A stretch of DNA of 8,867 nucleotides from Halococcaceae archaeon (GTDB lineage Archaea > Halobacteriota > Halobacteria > Halobacteriales > Halalkalicoccaceae), in assembly GCA_007128515.1 (NCBI GenBank), contig SKXI01000026.1, positions 1 to 8,867 of the forward strand, in the 5' to 3' direction. Below the pieces are notes generated by a model. It did no database searches, was not told where the DNA came from, and worked only from the letters and a program-made list of their open reading frames with translations. The number at the start of each line of letters is the position of its first letter. Position 1 is the first letter of the stretch. Made by a program: the position numbers and the translations under genes. Positions 5,269 to 8,867 of the stretch are shown piece by piece.

Positions 5269-5598
5269 ATGGTCGACCTCGACACTGTTTTCGACCTCCT
5301 TCGATCCGAACGTCGCCGCCACGTCCTCTACTACCTCAACGAGCGTGACGGGGAGGTGCCGGTCGAGGACGTCGTGGAGGCGCTGACGGACGAGGAGGTG
5401 GACGGAGACCCGTCCGAGGGGGAGTTCGAGCGGGTCGAGGTGTCGTTGAGACACGTTCACCTCCCGAAGGCCACGGAGGCCGAGTTCATCGAGTACGACC
5501 GCGAGGAGGGAGTGCTCCGGGTGAGCGGGACGCCGCCGGAGTACGACGCGATCGTCACCATCGCCGAGGTCGTCGACGAAACCGACCGGATCGGGTGA
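5269..5598 (+). CDS. DUF7344-like winged helix-turn-helix protein
   Basis: A 109-residue acidic protein with an ArsR-like winged helix layout. A first helix contains LLRSERRRHVLYYL (10-23), the hallmark start of many haloarchaeal HTH domains. A second helix follows (PVEDVVEAL, 31-39), then an acidic linker (40-53) and a probable recognition helix with VEVSLRHVHLPKATEA (56-71). The wing is EFIEYDREEGVLRVSG (72-87), and a short C-terminal helix ends the protein. The VxLxHVHLPK block is characteristic of the large haloarchaeal DUF7344 group, whose members are presumed DNA-binding regulators of mostly unknown targets. There is no sensor domain, metal site or membrane segment. The gene has its own TATA box and a palindrome in its promoter, and its stop codon overlaps the left arm of a 15-bp inverted repeat. 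The target is unknown; the divergent or convergent neighbours and its own promoter are candidates. Confidence 0.82.
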   Translation: MVDLDTVFDLLRSERRRHVLYYLNERDGEVPVEDVVEALTDEEVDGDPSEGEFERVEVSLRHVHLPKATEAEFIEYDREEGVLRVSGTPPEYDAIVTIAEVVDETDRIG

Positions 5599-5676
5599 TA
5601 CTGTCGGCCGTAACTGTGTGAATACTCCCGGCGCCACGGAGCGCGATGATCTGGAACGACGTACGGCCGACAGTAT
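5598..5676. repeat. Perfect 15-bp inverted repeat between convergent genes (terminator or tiny element)
   Basis: ATACTGTCGGCCGTA (5598-5612) is the exact reverse complement of 5662-5676; the spacer is 49 bp. The left arm begins at the last base of the HTH gene's stop codon and the right arm ends 14 bp from the ppc stop codon, so both convergent transcripts would carry the structure. A bidirectional terminator is the simplest explanation. The arms begin and end with TA next to CTGTCGG, which would also fit a very small non-autonomous element inserted at TA, but I recognise no IS family and see no further target duplication. Confidence 0.6.
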
Positions 5677-5690
5677 GGGCCCGCGATCGC

Positions 5691-8396
5691 TCACCCGGTG
5701 TTCTTCATCCCCGCCGCGATCCCCTTCACCGTGAGCCTGAGTGTCCGCTCTTCGGTCTCGGTACGGTGGGTCTGTTTCAGCAGGTGCGTCTGGAGCAGGT
5801 TCAGCGGGTCGACGTACGGGTTCCTGCGTCGGAGGCTCTCTTCGAGCCAGTTCCGTGCGAGCAGTCCCTCGCGACGCGTGATCTCCGTGACGAGGTCGAC
5901 CGCCCGGTCGTACTCGGCCGAGAGCCGGGGGAAAAAGCGCTCTTCGAGCTCCTCGTCCGCGATCGTCGCGTACTCGGCGGCGATCTCCATCTCGGTGCGC
6001 GAGAGCGAGAGCGCGGCGTTGTCGAGCGTCGTCCGGAAGAAGGGCCACTCCTCGTACATCTCCTGCAGGGTGTCGATCTCCCCACCCTCGTCGAGGTAGG
6101 CGTCGATCCCGGTCGCCAGCGCGTACCAGCCGGTGAGGATACACCGCGACTGCGTCCAGGAGAACACCCAGGGGATCGCTCTGAGGTCCTCGACCGTCCG
6201 CTGGCCGCTGCGCGAGGCCGGCCGCGAGCCGAGGTTCAGCTCCTCGATCACGGTGATCGGCGTCGCCTGCTCGAAGTAGCGGACGAACCCCTCCGTTTCG
6301 AGGAGTCCCCTGTACTCCGTCCTCGCGGCCTCGGCCATCGTCTCCATCGCCTCGGTCCACTCGTCGCCGACCCGTTCGCGGTCACCGTCGAGCGCCCGCC
6401 TGCGGGCCCGGATCTGTGCGTTCATCATCTGCTCGACGTTCCGCTCGGCGATGCGTGGGTTGCCGTACTTCTCGGCGATCGCCTCGCCCTGCTCGGTGAA
6501 CTTCACCTGCCCGGAGACCGACTCGGGCGGCAGTGCGAGCAACGCCTCGTTCATCGGGCCGCCGCCGCGGGAGATCGACCCGCCACGGCCGTGGAAGAGC
6601 CGGAGCGTGACGTCGTACTCGTCGGCGATCTCCGCGAGCCGACGCTGGTTCCGGTAGAGGTCCCAGTTCGCGGCGAGGAAGCCGTTTTCCTTGTTCGAAT
6701 CCGAGTAGCCGAGCATGACCTCTTGGAGCGTCCCCCTGGCGGAGAGGAGCTGCTCGTAGACCTCGTTCTCGAAGAGCGTCCCCATGATCCGCCGTGCCCC
6801 GGAGAGGGCGTACTCGGTCTCGAGTAGCGGCACCACGTCGATGCCCGCGTACTCTGGCAGGGTGAGCACCCCCGCCTGATCCGCGAGGAAGACCACCTCG
6901 AGGACGTGGCTCGCCTCCTCGGTCATGCTGATGCAGTAGGTGTCGATCGCGTCGGTGCCGTACTCCGCCTGCCAGCCGGCCAGCCGGTCGAACAGTTCGA
7001 GGACCACGCGCGCGGTCTCCGAGAGCTCGGCCTCCTCGTCCTCGTGCAGCGAGACGTCGATCACCGGCTCCTCCTGCAGGATCGCTTCGGTCAGCGTCTC
7101 CACCCGTTCGGGTTCCGAGAGCGACTCGTAGTCCAGTCCCTCCAGCGCGAGCGCCTCGGTGATCGCGGTGGTGTGGTTCTTCCGGTGGTCCCGGAGGTCG
7201 AGGCTCGCGAGCGAGAAGCCGAACGTCTCGGCCTGTCGTTTGAGGGGGTCTACGTGTTCGGCGACGACGCTCTCTGCACCGTTCTCGGCGGCGCTCTCGG
7301 CCAGTACCGAGATATCCTCGATGAACTCCCCGGGCCCCTCGTACCCACCGGGGCGGACGTCGTCGACGCGCTCGATCCGCTCGCGCATCAGTCGGAGCTT
7401 CTGCCGATACGGCTCACGCGGGTAGCGGTCCTCGACTGCACGGGCGACCCCGGGGAGGCGTTCCCTGTCCGCGGCGAGGGACTTCTCGAACGCCTCGCCG
7501 ACCGAGATTCGGCTCCCGTCCTGACTCAGCACGCCGGAGAGGTCGCCGAGCGCGTCCGTGTACCGCGCGAGCACCACGCGGCGCTGGCGGTCGAGCGTCG
7601 TCTCGGTGACGTCCGGCGTGACGAACGGGTTGCCGTCGCGGTCGCTCCCGGCCCACGAGCGGAACTCGACGAGCTTCGGGATCGCAGGTGGGCTCTCGAA
7701 CTCCTCCGCGAGCGCCGTCGCCAGTTCGTCGTAGACCTCGCCGATCACGTCGTAGAGCGTGTGTTCGAGGTACCAGCCGATGTTCCTCGCCTCGTCGGTC
7801 GGTTCCGGCCTCCGGGTCCGGACCTGCGGGGTCTGCCAGAGGCTCACGACCTCGGCGTCGATCGCCCGCTCGACCTGGCTCCGCTCCTTCTCGGTCATCC
7901 GGCGCTCGTCGAGCGTCTCGATGTGTTCCGCGACCGCCCGGAGCTTCCCCTTCACCGTCTTTCTGCGGGCTTCGGTGGGGTGGGCGGTGAACGTCGGCTC
8001 GACGAGGACGTCCGAGAGCACCCGCTCGGCCTCCTCGGGACTCTCCGCGAGCGCCTCCGCCGCGGCCTCCAGACCGTCCTCGAGCGTCCGCTCGTGCGAG
8101 GCGTTCCTGAGCACCCGTACCCGTTCACGCTCCTCGGCGAGGTTGATCAGTTCGAAGTAGGTCGTGAAGGCACGGGCGACGATCGACTCGCGTTCGGGCG
8201 GAAGGTGATCGAGTACCTGGTGGAGTCCCTCCCGGGACTCCGCACTGCCCTCGCGGTAAGCGATCGACGCCGTCCGGAGCGTCTCGACCGTCTCGAAGTC
8301 GTCGCGCGAGGCGTGCTCGCGGATCACGTCGCCGACGAGCGCGCCGAGTTCGCGGACGTCCTGGTTCACCGTCCGTGCGGAGAGTGCCTGGTCCAT
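5691..8396 (-). CDS. ppc: Phosphoenolpyruvate carboxylase (bacterial type)
   Basis: A 901-residue cytosolic enzyme that makes oxaloacetate from PEP and bicarbonate, replenishing the TCA cycle. Its signature motifs are complete and in order. They are TAHPTE at 137-142 (catalytic His139), GSDRDGNP at 250-257, LGYSDSNKENG at 562-572, the FHGRGGSISRGGGP loop at 601-614, LGSRPASR at 722-729, RAIPWVFSWTQ at 739-749 and the C-terminal TVKGIAAGMKNTG at 889-901. Residues matching the E. coli aspartate-inhibition site are conserved or similar (Arg610, Arg858, Asn899, and Arg800 in place of Lys773). Length equals the bacterial family (about 880-900), not the short archaeal PpcA type. The frame continues to a GTG at 8411, but the ATG at 8396 is preferred because a TATA-like box lies 26 nt upstream. 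It is transcribed alone, convergent to the HTH gene, with no frameshift or missing catalytic residue. Confidence 0.96.
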   Translation of the reverse strand: MDQALSARTVNQDVRELGALVGDVIREHASRDDFETVETLRTASIAYREGSAESREGLHQVLDHLPPERESIVARAFTTYFELINLAEERERVRVLRNASHERTLEDGLEAAAEALAESPEEAERVLSDVLVEPTFTAHPTEARRKTVKGKLRAVAEHIETLDERRMTEKERSQVERAIDAEVVSLWQTPQVRTRRPEPTDEARNIGWYLEHTLYDVIGEVYDELATALAEEFESPPAIPKLVEFRSWAGSDRDGNPFVTPDVTETTLDRQRRVVLARYTDALGDLSGVLSQDGSRISVGEAFEKSLAADRERLPGVARAVEDRYPREPYRQKLRLMRERIERVDDVRPGGYEGPGEFIEDISVLAESAAENGAESVVAEHVDPLKRQAETFGFSLASLDLRDHRKNHTTAITEALALEGLDYESLSEPERVETLTEAILQEEPVIDVSLHEDEEAELSETARVVLELFDRLAGWQAEYGTDAIDTYCISMTEEASHVLEVVFLADQAGVLTLPEYAGIDVVPLLETEYALSGARRIMGTLFENEVYEQLLSARGTLQEVMLGYSDSNKENGFLAANWDLYRNQRRLAEIADEYDVTLRLFHGRGGSISRGGGPMNEALLALPPESVSGQVKFTEQGEAIAEKYGNPRIAERNVEQMMNAQIRARRRALDGDRERVGDEWTEAMETMAEAARTEYRGLLETEGFVRYFEQATPITVIEELNLGSRPASRSGQRTVEDLRAIPWVFSWTQSRCILTGWYALATGIDAYLDEGGEIDTLQEMYEEWPFFRTTLDNAALSLSRTEMEIAAEYATIADEELEERFFPRLSAEYDRAVDLVTEITRREGLLARNWLEESLRRRNPYVDPLNLLQTHLLKQTHRTETEERTLRLTVKGIAAGMKNTG

Positions 8397-8418
8397 GACC
8401 CCCCTACACACGCCCCCC

Positions 8419-8425
8419 TCTTACA
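8419..8425 (-). promoter_or_regulatory. TATA-like box of ppc
   Basis: TGTAAGA on the minus strand, centred about 26 nt before the ATG at 8396, is the best AT-rich element in the 127-bp gap upstream of ppc. It supports the ATG over the GTG at 8411. The rest of the gap (8397-8523) is GC-rich and I see no RNA gene or strong hairpin in it. Confidence 0.42.
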
Positions 8426-8523
8426 GGTTCACTCGTCCCCGAAGAATTGCCTCCGGTTGCTGGACAGGGGTCGTCCGTGGAGCGACGCGAACCTCGGACA
8501 CCGGACCGCCCCCCTCGGTACGA

Positions 8524-8867
8524 TCACCTATCGGGGAGGGCGAGGTCCTCGGTTACCAGCTCGTCGCCGTAGCCCACTTCGACCGTTACGACCCCGTCGT
8601 GCTCGTCGTGGATCCGATCGGCCTCGGCCTCCGAGAACCGCAACACGACCGCACCCGCCTCCCCGGGCTCGAGCGAGACGCCGTCGGCCGTGACCTCGTC
8701 GTTCTCGACGAGCAGTCTCGCCCAGAACTCCCCCGGGACGTCGCCAGTGTTCTCGAGGACGACTCCGACCTGCCACCGTTCCCCCGGCTGTGAGTGCGAT
8801 ACCGGCGCCTCGTCCGCCAGCCCCAGGTCGAGTCCCTCGCCCGGAACCGCCGTCTCGGTTCCGAGCA
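8524..8867 (-). CDS. C-terminal fragment of an acidic beta-sandwich-like protein (gene runs off the right edge)
   Basis: The minus strand carries an uninterrupted frame from the right edge to a TGA at 8524-8526, encoding at least 113 residues. It is strongly acidic and non-repetitive, unlike the Arg/Pro-rich frames on the opposite strand. The pattern W-x-V-x-V-x-L-E-N-T-G-D-V-P-G-E-F, then VSLEPGEAGAVVLRF and later VVTVEVGYGDELVTEDL, is the alternating-strand signature of an immunoglobulin-like (CARDB/NEW3-like) beta sandwich. Such domains are common at the C terminus of secreted or surface proteins. The first partial codon at the edge is NTG, so a start codon exactly at the edge cannot be excluded; if so, the protein would be a single small domain. 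No N-terminal signal can be judged. It is on the same strand as ppc, 127 bp upstream, and likely a separate unit. The domain call is from pattern only. Confidence 0.72.
   Translation of the reverse strand, partial: LGTETAVPGEGLDLGLADEAPVSHSQPGERWQVGVVLENTGDVPGEFWARLLVENDEVTADGVSLEPGEAGAVVLRFSEAEADRIHDEHDGVVTVEVGYGDELVTEDLALPDR

Noticed and set aside
5598..5676. Complete insertion sequence
   Set aside because: The 79-bp span is far too short to encode a transposase, and no recognisable IS ends or target duplication beyond TA were seen.
5260..6360. Minus-strand frame of 366 codons over the ppc 3' end and the HTH gene
   Set aside because: It is out of frame with ppc, spans the convergent gap and inverted repeat, and has the Arg/Gly/Asp-rich composition of a shadow.
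8397..8523. Possible tRNA on the minus strand because of a GGTTCGCGTC T-loop-like string near 8490
   Set aside because: No acceptor stem, D-arm or anticodon arm can be built around it.
6906..8693. Plus-strand open frame of 595 codons antisense to ppc and the right-edge gene
   Set aside because: Same shadow effect. It crosses the ppc promoter and start without regard to gene borders and ends in an Arg-run of non-halophilic composition.

Overview
This is an ordinary-looking chromosomal segment from a haloarchaeon (class Halobacteria). The DNA is very GC-rich, the predicted proteins are strongly acidic, and most starts have no Shine-Dalgarno sequence. Instead a TATA-like box lies about 26-28 nt upstream of the start codon, as in leaderless haloarchaeal transcripts. 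The gene set agrees: C50-carotenoid (bacterioruberin) enzymes, a DUF7344-type winged helix protein, a Tat-exported protein and a bacterial-type PEP carboxylase.

Left part (1-2403, minus strand): a tight two-gene operon of a CrtI/CrtD-type carotenoid desaturase followed 3 nt later by a UbiA-family prenyltransferase (lycopene elongase, LyeJ type). In other haloarchaea the third gene of this set, cruF, follows; here the window ends 42 bases after the lyeJ stop, so its presence cannot be tested. The desaturase has a clear TATA box and shares a short divergent promoter region with a plus-strand SDR oxidoreductase (2491-3180).

Middle part (3181-5690): a hairpin-rich convergent intergenic region, a small acidic protein of unknown function (minus), an intergenic region with a strong 72-nt imperfect hairpin, and a cysteine-rich YkgJ-family metal-binding protein (minus). 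The last is divergent from a Tat-secreted protein of unknown function (plus). A DUF7344-like HTH gene (plus) follows, with its own strong promoter and a perfect 10-bp palindrome between TATA box and start. A perfect 15-bp inverted repeat separates the HTH gene from the convergent PEP carboxylase.

Right part (5691-8867, minus strand): a complete PEP carboxylase gene (ppc) with all signature motifs. Upstream of it lies the 3' end of another minus-strand gene, encoding an acidic beta-sandwich-like C-terminal domain that runs off the right edge.

No mobile element, CRISPR array, rRNA or tRNA was recognised. The clearest unexplained signals are in the intergenic regions: the 72-nt hairpin, the 15-bp inverted repeat, and palindromes or inverted repeats placed on promoters. 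Very long open frames antisense to the carotenoid genes and to ppc are GC-driven shadows.
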